Shown here piece by piece: positions 31,353 through 41,610 of a DNA stretch of 64,000 nt. Position numbers and translations under genes: made by a program. Location of the stretch: assembly GCA_039105265.1 (NCBI GenBank), contig JAPFFF010000075.1, forward strand, positions 186,001 to 250,000. The letters are read 5' to 3'. This stretch comes from Tritrichomonas musculus. Lineage: Eukaryota; Parabasalia; Tritrichomonadida; Tritrichomonadidae. Positions within the stretch are counted from its first letter, which is position 1, and each line of letters begins with the position of its first letter. The notes beneath the pieces were generated by a model that saw only the letters and a list, made by a program, of their open reading frames with translations, did no database searches and had not been told where the DNA came from.

Positions 31353-31724
31353 ATAATCATATTTATTTAATTTATTATTCGTTTTTAACGAAGATAAATT
31401 TATTTCAATTCCTACCTCTTTCGTTTTTCAAATAAAATTATATCAATATCTTTAATTTAACAATATATAATCAAAATATTTTTTTAAAATAGGTTTGTAA
31501 ATAACCTATATATCATTAGTTAATAGTTTCATTAATATAATTTATAAATTCAAAGGTTTCGTAATACCTTCTAATCCGCTATTTTGACCTCACATTATTA
31601 TTAAAAAGTTAGACCGTCAATTCATTTAAAAAATTACATTCATTTTTTTATTTTATTTTCAATCAATTAATATGTTGTTCTAACTTTTTGAATACATAAT
31701 TTACATTTCACTTTTTAATATAAA
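31353..31724. other. Spacer upstream of glucokinase
   Basis: AT-rich, with only the initiator-like TCACTT close to the ATG as a recognisable signal. Confidence 0.5.
31708..31713 (+). promoter_or_regulatory. Trichomonad-type initiator (TCACTT) of glucokinase
   Basis: TCACTT matches the TCAYTW initiator consensus of trichomonad promoters; the +1 A at 31710 would lie 15 bases upstream of the ATG, the usual short leader. Confidence 0.6.
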
Positions 31725-32867
31725 ATGCTCAACGCAAGCATTCTTAACCCAATTAAAGCATGGAAGAGTGGAGGTAAAACCAAAATATGTATCGGTGTTG
31801 ATCTTGGAGGCAGTGGTCTTCGTGCAAGGATTTCAAGCGTCGAAAACAAAAATCAATATGTTGATATACCCCATATTCCAGCCAAATCAACAAAAAGCCT
31901 TGTCGATTCACTCACCAACATTCAAAATTTATTAAAAAAGACAGAACCAACCGTTGAAAGCCATGGCGCAGCAATTGCAGTTGCAGGACCAATTAAAAAT
32001 GGAACCGTTGTTTTAACAAACTGGCCTGGATCACCCGAACTTCGTACCCTTTCACTCAGCCATCTTCCTCAATTAATATTCCCACAGGATAAGTCAGTTT
32101 TCTTGAACGATCTTGAAGCTGGCGCCTACGGAATTGTTGCCGCTGATGAACAAAAAATCATCGAACCACTCTTCACCCAACTCTGGAAGGATGTAGCTCC
32201 AAGCGGACCAGTTGTTTCCGATTCTAGAACCGCAGTTATGGCTCTTGGATCTGGACTTGGTGCTGCATTAATTGTCAATAACCCATTAAGCAACGAAAGA
32301 TTTGTTTTACCATGCGAACTCGGACACGTACAAGTCCCAGTTGTTGGAAAAGATGACCCTGGATCACAAGAAGAATACGATTTAGTCCATCATGTTTCCA
32401 AATTCTACTACGGCGGAAAACAAGCTCCAGAATTTGAAGATTTATCATCAGGTCGTGGAATTAAGCTTTGCTACCAACACTTCCTTCAAAAGTACGAACA
32501 TGTTAATAAAAATGTTGATGATATTGATTCCGGCGATGTTGCAGTACTTGCAAACAAAGGTAACAAAGCTGCTAAAGCTGCCCTCCTTTGGTGTTACAAG
32601 CTTTACTTGAGATTAGGAAAGATGATTGGAACCTCATTACAATGCGATTCAATCGTCATGGCTCTTGATAACCAAGTTAAGAACGCTGCTTTCGTCGATT
32701 CAATTTCCGATGAACTTAAAGAAGAATTCTACAACTTCATCAGACCAGATTGGATGAAAGGAATCCGCGTTTACTCTCAAACTAAGGTTCTTAACTTCAA
32801 CATCCTTGGTTGCGACTATGTTGCACACCAAGCTGATTCCAAATACAAGAACTTAAATGCTAAATAA
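31725..32867 (+). CDS. GK: Glucokinase, bacterial (group A) type
   Basis: Phosphorylates glucose with ATP to glucose 6-phosphate, the entry step of cytosolic glycolysis. At 380 residues it is close to the Trichomonas vaginalis enzyme. The phosphate-1 motif reads GVDLGGSGLRA (residues 24-34), the catalytic base is D129 in FLNDLEAGAYG, and the phosphate-2/adenosine region reads MALGSGLGAALIV (172-184). There is no signal peptide or membrane segment. The initiator-like TCACTT lies 15 bases upstream, and the stop lies in TAAATAA, overlapping the UAAA polyadenylation-type signal known in trichomonads. Codon use is conspicuously biased towards C-ending codons (GTC, AAC, TTC, CTT) compared with all neighbours, as expected for a highly expressed gene. 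It stands alone in a wide spacer on both sides. Confidence 0.95.
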   Translation: MLNASILNPIKAWKSGGKTKICIGVDLGGSGLRARISSVENKNQYVDIPHIPAKSTKSLVDSLTNIQNLLKKTEPTVESHGAAIAVAGPIKNGTVVLTNWPGSPELRTLSLSHLPQLIFPQDKSVFLNDLEAGAYGIVAADEQKIIEPLFTQLWKDVAPSGPVVSDSRTAVMALGSGLGAALIVNNPLSNERFVLPCELGHVQVPVVGKDDPGSQEEYDLVHHVSKFYYGGKQAPEFEDLSSGRGIKLCYQHFLQKYEHVNKNVDDIDSGDVAVLANKGNKAAKAALLWCYKLYLRLGKMIGTSLQCDSIVMALDNQVKNAAFVDSISDELKEEFYNFIRPDWMKGIRVYSQTKVLNFNILGCDYVAHQADSKYKNLNAK

Positions 32868-34680
32868 TTCCTCAAATGGATAAAAGCTCAATGATTTTAT
32901 ACCAAGATTTTTTTTTTTCAATAAAAGATACTTTGCAAGAAACTTATTTATTTATTTATTTATTACGAAAAGATCTAGTGAGTATTTTAAAATATTTCTA
33001 TGATTTGACTTTTTATCTTTGCTCACAAATCTGGTGAGTATGTCCATTCAATTAATTGACTTAAACATTTTTTAGTTAGAAGCAAATAAGATCTGTCGTA
33101 GGAAATTAGAATAATATCAATTTTAAAATATTTAATAGAAAAAACAGATGTACAGAAACCAGGATCCTGCCAAAATTTTGACTTATTTTTATATTTATAT
33201 CATTTAAATAAATTTATATAATTCATATTTGTACTTTAATAAATGAATTGATCGTATAATTTTAAGATATTTATATTTCTTGTAAAACGGTTTATTTGAA
33301 AATTGATAATATTATTTTAAAATTTGTGAATTTTTAATTAATATTATTCAATTTTAATTTGTTCTAAGAGGAATTTGCCTAGAAACTGTTTTTTCTAACC
33401 CATTTTTAAATATTGTTTAGTTATATATTGTTTATTTATATAATTATATATTTTGTTATATATATTATCTAAAATATAACAATATAATTTATTATTTTCC
33501 TGTATATAGCATATTTATAAATATTTATTTTGAAAGTTTATTCAAAATATATTGAGAACATAAAAATAATAAAGTCATTAAATTTTCTGTATTTTTAAAT
33601 AAATACTATTCAATTTTAAAGGAATTAAAAATGAAAATATCTTATTTTAAAATCATTTTACCAATATTATTATGCATTTAATAAATATAAAATATTATTG
33701 ATATATAAATTCATATGAATATTTCTAATATTATTTTAAATTGAGGATTTCTGATGAACATATTATAGTAAGCATAAAGTAAATCAATTTTTTTAATAAA
33801 TATAGATGAATATAATTTGTATACATATCAAAAAGTATGAAAAAAAGATGAAATATTTGAAAAATAATTAGATTGGTAATGAAAAAATCAAAAATCAAAT
33901 TTGATTGTTTCAAATATTTTTTTGAACATGTATTTGATATTGAATTAACTGAATCTTTTGATAAATATTATTAAGCTGTTCTTTTTTGTTGAGTATTTTT
34001 AATATTGGGCTGTTCATTTGACAACTAATATCGTTTGGAGGGGACAATAAAATTAAAGTTCATCACTATTATAAGGAAAATACGTATACTTAAATGATTT
34101 ATTGTAATTTAAACTTGCTTTTTCTATTTTTTCCATTTGTTGCAAATGATTTAAAAAAGTTCAATTATATATGCAAATATTGATTAATATTCAAAGTAAA
34201 AAAACATTTTAAAATAAAGATATTAAAATAAAAATAATTAATGATAAATTTTTCTTAAAAATATTTTCTTTAAAAAGATATATCAATATATACTTTTGGT
34301 TTATCATTATATCACAAAAAGTTAGATAATTTAACAAAAAGTTACCATTCATAATAAAAATCATTGAAAAATTATTTTCATGTTATTAGGGAAATATTAC
34401 GATTATTTTATTTTTTATCTATATAGCCAATATTATATACTGACATACAATATAGATCATTAGAAGTGGAGTAATAATCGAAACATTTTGTTCAAGATTA
34501 ATATCCATGATAATCAAAAGTACAAAAAAAGATAAATTTCTACTCCGTAAGTTATATAATATTATTTTGAAATATCAAAATATCTCTCATAATATAATTC
34601 TTTTAAAGCTCTACTTGGTTCGGAGATAAATTATCTCTAATATATTTTGCGATTCATGGCACAAGAACTTTTTGAAGAAA
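32868..34680. other. AT-rich spacer, no gene seen
   Basis: About 1.8 kb with no supported open frame. Contains a short TTTA/TTATT run near 32945-32965. Confidence 0.5.
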
Positions 34681-34689
34681 ACGATGATA

Positions 34690-34835
34690 ATGGAATCCAT
34701 TACACAAACAATTTTTTCACCATATGATTGGTTAATTTTATAAAAAGTGACTGACGAAAAAAATCAACAGTGTTAGTAATCGATTCAGCATTTGAAATAA
34801 GATCAGAAAAAGCTGGTATCAAATTCTTCTCCATT
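34690..34835 (-). pseudogene. Gene fragment homologous to the 6.0-kb relic
   Basis: The minus strand reads about 40 residues without a stop (NLIPAFSDLISNAESITN, VDFFRQSLFIKL, NHMVKKLF) ending at TAA. The same nucleotide pattern is seen on the plus strand at about 6005-6125 with stops and a long T insertion. Both are fragments of one unknown gene family. Confidence 0.4.
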
Positions 34836-35012
34836 TCTCATCACTTTTCAATTAACAGGCAAACTTTATTATCTTTCTAACGAAATTAATGAAATTTGTT
34901 AAAACTATTTTACTCAATTTTTTGAAATTTTTTTTTAAATCACCAAATCATAAATACAAAAACAAGAAAAAAAATGATTAATTCACTATTTGATGACATT
35001 TTTATAAAAAAA

Positions 35013-37800
35013 TCATTTCTTAAGTTTTTGAAGCCTTTCTTCTGATTTTTGGTCTCCAAAACTTGCTGCATTTTCATAGCATTCGATAGCGTTATCAACA
35101 CTTTTCTTGACGCCGATTCCTTTCTCATAGCAATATCAAAGGTTAAATAACGCTTCTGGTGAGTTTTGGCCGGCAGCAGTACGATACCATTTGATAGCCT
35201 TATCGATATCTTATTTGACACCAGTTCCCTTTTCATAGCAAAATCCAAGATTATTCATTGCAGCGGGAAGTCCCAAATCTGCTGCTTTCTGATAAAAATG
35301 TATGGCAGCGTTGCAGTCCTTTTTCACGCCGAATCCTTTTTCATAGCAGAATCCGAGGTTGTTCAACGCGTCTGGTAAATTCAGATCAGAAGCTTTCTTA
35401 TAATAATCGACAGCTTTTGTGTAATCTTGCTTCACGCCTGCTCCGTTTTCATAAAGGACTCCGAGATTATATAAAGGAGCGGGATTTCCTGTTTTTGCGA
35501 CGTTTTGATAATAAGAGAGAGCTTTTGCGTAATCTTGCTTCACTCCGATTCCTTTCTCGTAACTGATTCCGAGATTAATCAAAGCCGAATGAAGCCCTGA
35601 CTTAGCAGCTTTTTGATAATAAAGGGAAGCTTTTGAATGGTCAATTTTTGTGCCAATTCCATTTTCATAACAATAACCGACGTTGTTCAGAGCGTCAGGA
35701 TAATTGAATTCTGCAGCTTTTTGATAATATTCAAATGCTTTTGAATTGCTCTTTTCAAGTTGGATCCCTTTTTCATAGAAATAACCGATTTTATTCAATG
35801 CTTCAGGAACCATTTTTTCTGCTGCTTTCATATAATATTCAATAGCTTGCCGGTTGTCAGCTTTAACGCCTGTTCCGTTTTCGTACAAAAGGCCAAGCTT
35901 GTAAGAAGCATAGAAATTCTTCTGTTCAATTGCTTTTTGATAATAACGGATACATTGTGAAATGTTTTGCTGAGTTGAAATTCTTTTTTTTTAAAAAAAG
36001 TGCCACTTTATATGATGCACCTTTGTGGCCCAATTGCGAACCTTTCAAATAATATTTGAAAGCTTTGGAAAGGTCTTTACTGACTCCTCCATTTCCTCCA
36101 GTTTCATAGAGAAGACCTAAATTGTATGCTGAATCGACGTCATTCAATTCGAATGCTTTTTCATAATAGTTGATTCCTTTTGCGATGTCTTGTTTAACGT
36201 GCTTGTTTCCTCTTTGATAGATCTGGCCAAGCTTGTTCAAAGCAGCCGGATAATTTGTCTCTGCTGCCTGGTTGTAGCACTCAAGTGCCTTTTGGAAATT
36301 GGACGATTTTCCGATTCCGTTTTCATGAAACAATCTTCATTTGTGCAGCAAACTTGAAATGCTCAAACGCTTTTTGATGATCTTGTTCGACACCTGTTCC
36401 TGCCTCGTAAAGGACACCCAAACGATAGGACGCATCTGGACTTCTTTTCTTGAATGCTTTCTGATAAAAGTCAATCGCTTTCTTTATCTGATGATCAACG
36501 CCGATTCCGTTCTCGTAAAAAAAGCCGAGTTTGAATGAAGCGTCTCTGTTTCCTTGATCAGAAGACTTCTGGAAGAACTCAATTGCCTTTTTCGTAAAGG
36601 ACACCCAAATTGTATGACGCTTTGAAATTTTCAAGTTCGTCAGCTTGTCTGAAATAAACGGCTGCCTTTGAATAATCGTTTTCATTGTAATAAATGGCAC
36701 ACAATTTGGTCAATGCTTCTGAATTCCCCAGTTTGGCAGCGTTATCCTAGAGAACGATAGCTTTTTGTAGGTCTTTTTTGGCGCCAATTCCATATTCATA
36801 TCAATCGCCGAGGTGATATAAACCATTCAAATTCTGCTTTTCTGCAGCTTTTTCAAAACATTCAAAAGCTTTTAGATTGCTTTGAATGCAGCCTTTTCCA
36901 TTCAGATAAAGAAGGCCTAGATTGTTCAACGATGTGGAGCTGTCTCGGTCTGATCCTTTCTCATAATATTCGTGCGCTTTGATGTGGTCTTGCTTAACGC
37001 CAAATCCGTTCTGGTAACAATAACCGATCCGTGTCAGTCCGTTTGAGTTTCCTTGCTCGGACGACTTCAAATAGAAGGAGAAAGCATCGTCAATATTCTG
37101 AGGAACGCCTTCGCCGTTTTTATACAAAAGACCGAGCAAATATGAAGCATAACTGCTGCCTTCATCCGCTAATTTCTTCAACTTCGTCACGGCCTTCTTC
37201 ATGTTTCTTTCTTGCTTGTTTCCGTGGATCAAATTCAGAACTGTGGTGAAGTCACCTTGAACTTTTTGAGAGGAATCACTTGAACTTTTTCTATGGTCAT
37301 TTGATTCATTGAGTTGTTTCTGAAGATTCAATAGTTGACTTCTCAATTGAATGAGCTCTGTTTGAATCATTCTTTTTTCTTCTTCTTTTTGAGTCAATTG
37401 AATTTGCAACTTTTTCAATTCATCACTCAATTGAACGTGCTCGGTTTGATTATTCAGATTGTCTCTTCTTGCTTCTTCGAGTTTTTCAATGTACTCTCGA
37501 ACTTCATCCTCATCAACCGTTTCTTCAGAATACGAAAAATCGGTTGACAGTTTCTCATAAATTTCATCGAAAGAAGGACGCTCTTTTGGGTTCTGCGACC
37601 AGCACTGTGAAATCAGATCCTTGATATTTATAGGAAAAGGTGGATTCATTTCGTCATCAATAAAAATATGATGTGGATAAATGTCATCATGTCCATGCTG
37701 CAAAATGACGTTTAAATCTGCAAATCTCAATTCCTTAGCAACAAGAAAACCAACTATACAACATAAAATGAGAAAAATTATGCTAAAAATGGCACCAACT
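35013..37800 (-). pseudogene. Recently broken kinase-tail / coiled-coil / Sel1-repeat gene
   Basis: Reads on the minus strand from about 37800. It starts with a hydrophobic stretch (AIFSIIFLILCCIVGFLVA), then only the last kinase helix (CWSQNPKERPSFDEIYEKL), an acidic linker, a Gln/Glu-rich coiled coil (about residues 100-160 of the main piece), and then some 20 Sel1 units such as SLNNLGLLYLNGKGCIQSNLKAF. No ATG opens it; a stop lies upstream of the hydrophobic stretch. Later lesions: in-frame TGA at about 36800 (where LGxCYEYG needs Cys), TAG at about 36750, a frame change near 36600, another near 36330, another at a T8A7 run near 35990, TAA near 35211 and TGA near 35199-35140. The final stop is TAA/TGA at 35013. 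Outside these lesions the sequence is very well kept, so inactivation is recent. The kinase N-lobe and catalytic loop are absent. Confidence 0.8.
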
Positions 37801-37915
37801 AGTAGTATATAAAGATTGCATTAGATCACTAATTGAGATCATAACAGTCCCACTAAAGATCAAAAAATTGGAATATATTTATTTTGTTGCAATTGAAAAC
37901 ATTTTGCTGAAGTCC

Positions 37916-37954
<39 letters not shown>

Positions 37955-38106
37955 CATATCCAATTTGGCTATTGAAATATACTGAATCTGCCCAGATTGA
38001 AAAGAAAAAAACTATCAAATGTACTCTTGCCATAGTAATAATAATAATAAAACACAAGTTCAATGGTAAATATTTATTAATATCTATATATATATGTATA
38101 ACAAAT
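37801..38106. other. Spacer with a ~31-base T run
   Basis: A T homopolymer of about 31 bases at 37917-37949, then AT-rich DNA with an alternating TA stretch near 38085. No gene seen. Confidence 0.6.
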
Positions 38107-39516
38107 CTATATAAAATTAAATAAGTAATCTACACAAATGGATTCTTCTTCGTTTTCAATTAGTTTGCTTTTTTCGTTGAGTAAAATTGCTTTGTTTTCT
38201 TTTTCTGCTTCTTCTTTGTTTTCTTTGCTTGGTATGTATTCAATACTGTTATGAATTTGTTTGGTGAATTTGACAAACTCAGTCCATATTTTTCGTTCTT
38301 TCATCAATTTTTTAGTCATTCTTAAAAATGTAAAGTTTTTCAAGCCTTTCTTCACCCATTTTAATATTTGGTTATATGAGTGCCAATCGTATCTTTCGAT
38401 TGCATTCTCGCCTTCAAACGTAAGTTTGTATTTTTGAGCAATTTTGAAGACATCATTAACAAGGCTTTCTGGATCTGATGCGTTTTCTTTGTTTTGTCCT
38501 GACATTTCGAGACATGTGAAGCAAAAATCAACGTTGTTTTCTTTGAACATCTTTGCAATTTCTGAATATCCATCATGTCCGTTTGTGTTGTAATATCCAG
38601 CTGTTGCTTCTGAGCATCTTGTCTCATTTAAATATTGCCAGTGAATTCCTGCAACTTTTCCTGACAAGTCTGTGTTTGGAAAGATTTGTCTCGCAATGCT
38701 CAGAACGTTTCTTCCATGTTCGATCAGTTTTTGTGAATACCAATTCAAGAAGAATTTTCCGTATTCGCTCTTGTATCCTGTTCGCCAGAATGTCGGTCCA
38801 CCTGGATATTCATTGTAACTGTCTCCTGTGTCGCTTGGTGGTGATGTCCACTCTGGATGGCCGGCTTCTTTCGCGTCTTTCTCGAATTGCGTCGAGAATT
38901 CTTCATCATAACATTGAAATGAGCCACTCGCTGGATATTCCCATCGTGAAAGAAGATATGATGGATAGCGAAGTTCTCCACAGGGACCAAGGCCAACCTC
39001 GATTTTGACGATTATATTTTGTTTGAGATATTTTGAAAAATTATCTTCAAAACTAATCATGAAATCTCTGTACATTTCAAGAGGTGTCCTTTTGCCGAGT
39101 TTAACTGAGTCATATGAAAAAGAAATGTATTCATTGTTAGTTTGTCCAAATTTGTCAACAAAGTATGGCTTGATTTCGTTTTCAAATACAAATTTTGGAA
39201 TTGGAATATCAACTGTGTCGCCAATGTTACCACTGCATTGATGGAAACTGAATACTGGAATGATCTTCAAGTCGGCTCTCTTTAAAACTTTGAAAATTTG
39301 TTTGTATCCTTGCCATTCATATTTATTGGCTGTCTTCTCAACAAGTCCCCACCAAACATCAATCATAACTCCATCAACTCCTCCTTCTTTTAATTGTTGA
39401 CACCATTTAGTGAATGTTTGAATGTATGAAGGTTTTCCTTCTTCATTAATGATGTCAAGTGGAGCCATTACAAAAACATTGCATCTGTTCTTATTATTGT
39501 TGTTGTTTATTTTCAT
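38107..39516 (-). CDS. Beta-amylase, glycoside hydrolase family 14
   Basis: Releases maltose from the non-reducing ends of alpha-1,4-glucans, feeding glucose into glycolysis. At 469 residues it is close to the family's catalytic core. Landmarks in order: the GVDGVMIDVWWGLVE strand (46-60), FHQCSGNIGDTVDIPIP (91-107) matching the conserved HxCGGNVGD region, the acid catalyst E181 in GLGPCGELRYPSY, and the base E370 in FEGENAIERYD. The substrate-binding FWRTGYKSEYGKFFLNWY and GIHWQY segments are also present. No signal peptide precedes the barrel (MKINNNNNKNRCNVFVMAPL), so it should act on cytosolic glycogen rather than be secreted. The tail of about 70 residues after the barrel is Lys/Glu-rich. 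The start is the ATG at 39516, and a TCATTT initiator-like site lies 25-28 bases upstream. Confidence 0.95.
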   Translation of the reverse strand: MKINNNNNKNRCNVFVMAPLDIINEEGKPSYIQTFTKWCQQLKEGGVDGVMIDVWWGLVEKTANKYEWQGYKQIFKVLKRADLKIIPVFSFHQCSGNIGDTVDIPIPKFVFENEIKPYFVDKFGQTNNEYISFSYDSVKLGKRTPLEMYRDFMISFEDNFSKYLKQNIIVKIEVGLGPCGELRYPSYLLSRWEYPASGSFQCYDEEFSTQFEKDAKEAGHPEWTSPPSDTGDSYNEYPGGPTFWRTGYKSEYGKFFLNWYSQKLIEHGRNVLSIARQIFPNTDLSGKVAGIHWQYLNETRCSEATAGYYNTNGHDGYSEIAKMFKENNVDFCFTCLEMSGQNKENASDPESLVNDVFKIAQKYKLTFEGENAIERYDWHSYNQILKWVKKGLKNFTFLRMTKKLMKERKIWTEFVKFTKQIHNSIEYIPSKENKEEAEKENKAILLNEKSKLIENEEESICVDYLFNFI

Positions 39517-40559
39517 TTTTGTTTGTTGCTTTAAGTAAAAATGATGTGCATCATTTCTTTTTTATTTATCATTTTATTTGTTTATTCAAAATTAAATTCA
39601 ATATTTTTATAAAAATAATTGAATGAAAAGTGACCATTATTTATTTCAATTTTAAATAATGATTGGTCGAAATTTATTTCAATTATATAATCATGTTCTC
39701 AATTATTTGAAATGTTTTCAAAAGAATAAAGTTAACATCATAATTAAATAATTTGAAATTCTTTAATTTTAGATAAAATCTTTTGCTGTATGACTAATTC
39801 TTAATATCAAGAGATTTTATAAAATTTATTTTGATTTTGAATTCAACGATAACGGATTTTTCTCAATTTTATATCATTAAAAAAGTTGTATAACTATTTC
39901 TGATTGGATTTTTATAATATTTATCAATATCATCATTATTAATTGTTTTGTTAAAGAAAAAAATTGATAATTTCACTTTTTCATAAAAATTTAATATTTT
40001 TGTGCTCGAAGAATTGATATGAGAACAACTTTGGGTAAATGAAAGGAGCAAATTGCTGTTTGCTTTAAAATCAAATTTGATCAAATTTAATATCTCTTTT
40101 TCTAACTTCACTTTAAAAATCGGGAGACCGTTTATAAATTCAATCAAACGGCTAAATATTGAATTTTCATTAATGACTTTGTAGAAGAAATTAAGTTTCT
40201 GAAACGAACAAATGATGCAACTTTGTTCTCTTTATATTATAATACAAAGAGAATTAAGTTTCATGAACATTTCTTTATTCTCTTTATATTATTAGATGAA
40301 TGGTTTTGTCTTTAAGATCGCTTAGATATTGAATCGCCTGGCTTGAATTGAAATGAATATTAATTATTTCTCGTTAATTGATATCAAAAAAGAATTTTGT
40401 ACATCAAATTTCACTTCTAATAATCTCGATAAAATTCACCACAATAAAAATGATATATTAGTAGCCGATTATCATGTCTCAAAAAAGCGACAAGCCTTAT
40501 AATCAATATAAAAATAACAAAGCCCGTCTGGAATCCAAATATAAAGTAATATTTAATAA
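39517..40559. other. Spacer, possible unrecognised gene relic on minus strand
   Basis: A 92-codon minus frame at 39869-40147 begins at TTG and has no recognisable motif; it may be part of a decayed gene. Nothing else is supported. Confidence 0.45.
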
Positions 40560-41108
40560 AACCAGATTTTATTAATTCGAAATTGCTAAAGAAGGAGCAA
40601 AGAACGATAAATACTCGAAATGTCTTCTTGGATTCTATATGGCACATGGAATTGGAACAAATAAAAATTACGTCGAAGGAATGAAAACAATCATTGAAAG
40701 TGGTGCTGGTGATTTCATTGAACATTTTGCCACAGATATTGGAAATAATTTGAATTCAAATGGTATGAAAAAGAAGGATTCAAATGGTATGAAAAAGCAT
40801 TTAAGATGAATATTACTGAAGCAACTGTGAATAACTATGGATTATGCTTTCTAATTGGGACTGGTACCAATAAGAACATTCATAAAGCTAAAGAAATATT
40901 TTCAATTGGAGTTAGAAAAAGTTTTCCAAGTTCGCTGTATCATATGGCATTCATTGCCTTGGATGAAAACAATCTTGATACAGCAATGCAGTATTTCAAA
41001 CATGCAGCAGATCTTGGACATATTTGTACAAGAGATAATTATAATAATTTAATGAAAAGATATTTAAAGCATAATTTTAGATATGGTATTCATTCTTTCT
41101 TATTATAA
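40560..41108 (+). pseudogene. Sel1-repeat gene fragment, frameshifted
   Basis: Two plus-strand pieces carry Sel1 units: KYSKCLLGFYMAHGIGTNKN (about 40600-40670) and, in another frame, NNYGLCFLIGTGTNKNIHKA, YHMAFIALDENNLDTAMQYF and KHAADLGH (40806-41030). At 40754-40801 a 24-bp unit with TTCAAATGGTATGAAAAAG is tandemly duplicated. The frame change lies just upstream, near 40745, where the second frame has a TAA. No start and no kinase partner remain. Confidence 0.65.
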
Positions 41109-41482
41109 AAGAACATTAGATTTATTCTAAACTTGTGGAATGATAGTTTCAGTTGCTACTCCATAATTTTTTTTGTGCCACCAAACATTGTTCCTCATGA
41201 ATTGCAGACGATCCAAAAATGAACGCCATTTTCAACATTGAAACAGAAAAGTGGCGTTAATGAACCACTGTGTGATTAAGTCTAGGCAAATTACAAGATT
41301 GTTCATCAGAAAAGTCTGAAGTGTAAAACTGGAATGGCCAGTTTTAATGCGTCAATAGCAATAGAAACAACTTCATCTTTTTACACAGGCAGCATGGAGT
41401 TCGTCAATGATGAAAATTGAATAGAAGAATAACTTTCAATGAAATTTCAAATTTGCTATGAAATTTTGAACTTTTTAACATA
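41109..41482. other. Spacer, nothing recognised
   Basis: Somewhat less AT-rich than other gaps, suggesting old coding DNA, but no frame gives a recognisable product. Confidence 0.4.
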
Positions 41483-41579
41483 AAGTGTGTCCACTATTAG
41501 GAAAGTTAAAATTGTGAAAACTCATTCAATATTTCTATGAGCTTATTCAAAAAATACTTTCTTAATTGTGGACGCACTT
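41483..41579. mobile_element. 97-bp mariner-type MITE with TA target duplication
   Basis: The two ends are 24-bp inverted repeats with three mismatches: left AAGTGTGTCCACTATTAGG..., right (complement) AAGTGCGTCCACAATTAAG.... TA sits directly outside both ends (41481-41482 and 41580-41581). Only about 49 bp lie between the repeats. TA duplication and the GTGTCC-type terminus fit the Tc1/mariner superfamily. It abuts the 3' end of the next gene. Confidence 0.7.
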
Positions 41580-41610
41580 TATTACATTGAATTTTACTCA
41601 TGTTTGAGTT

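Noticed and set aside
38553-39008. 151-codon plus-strand frame opposite beta-amylase
   Set aside because: Antisense shadow of a well-supported gene.
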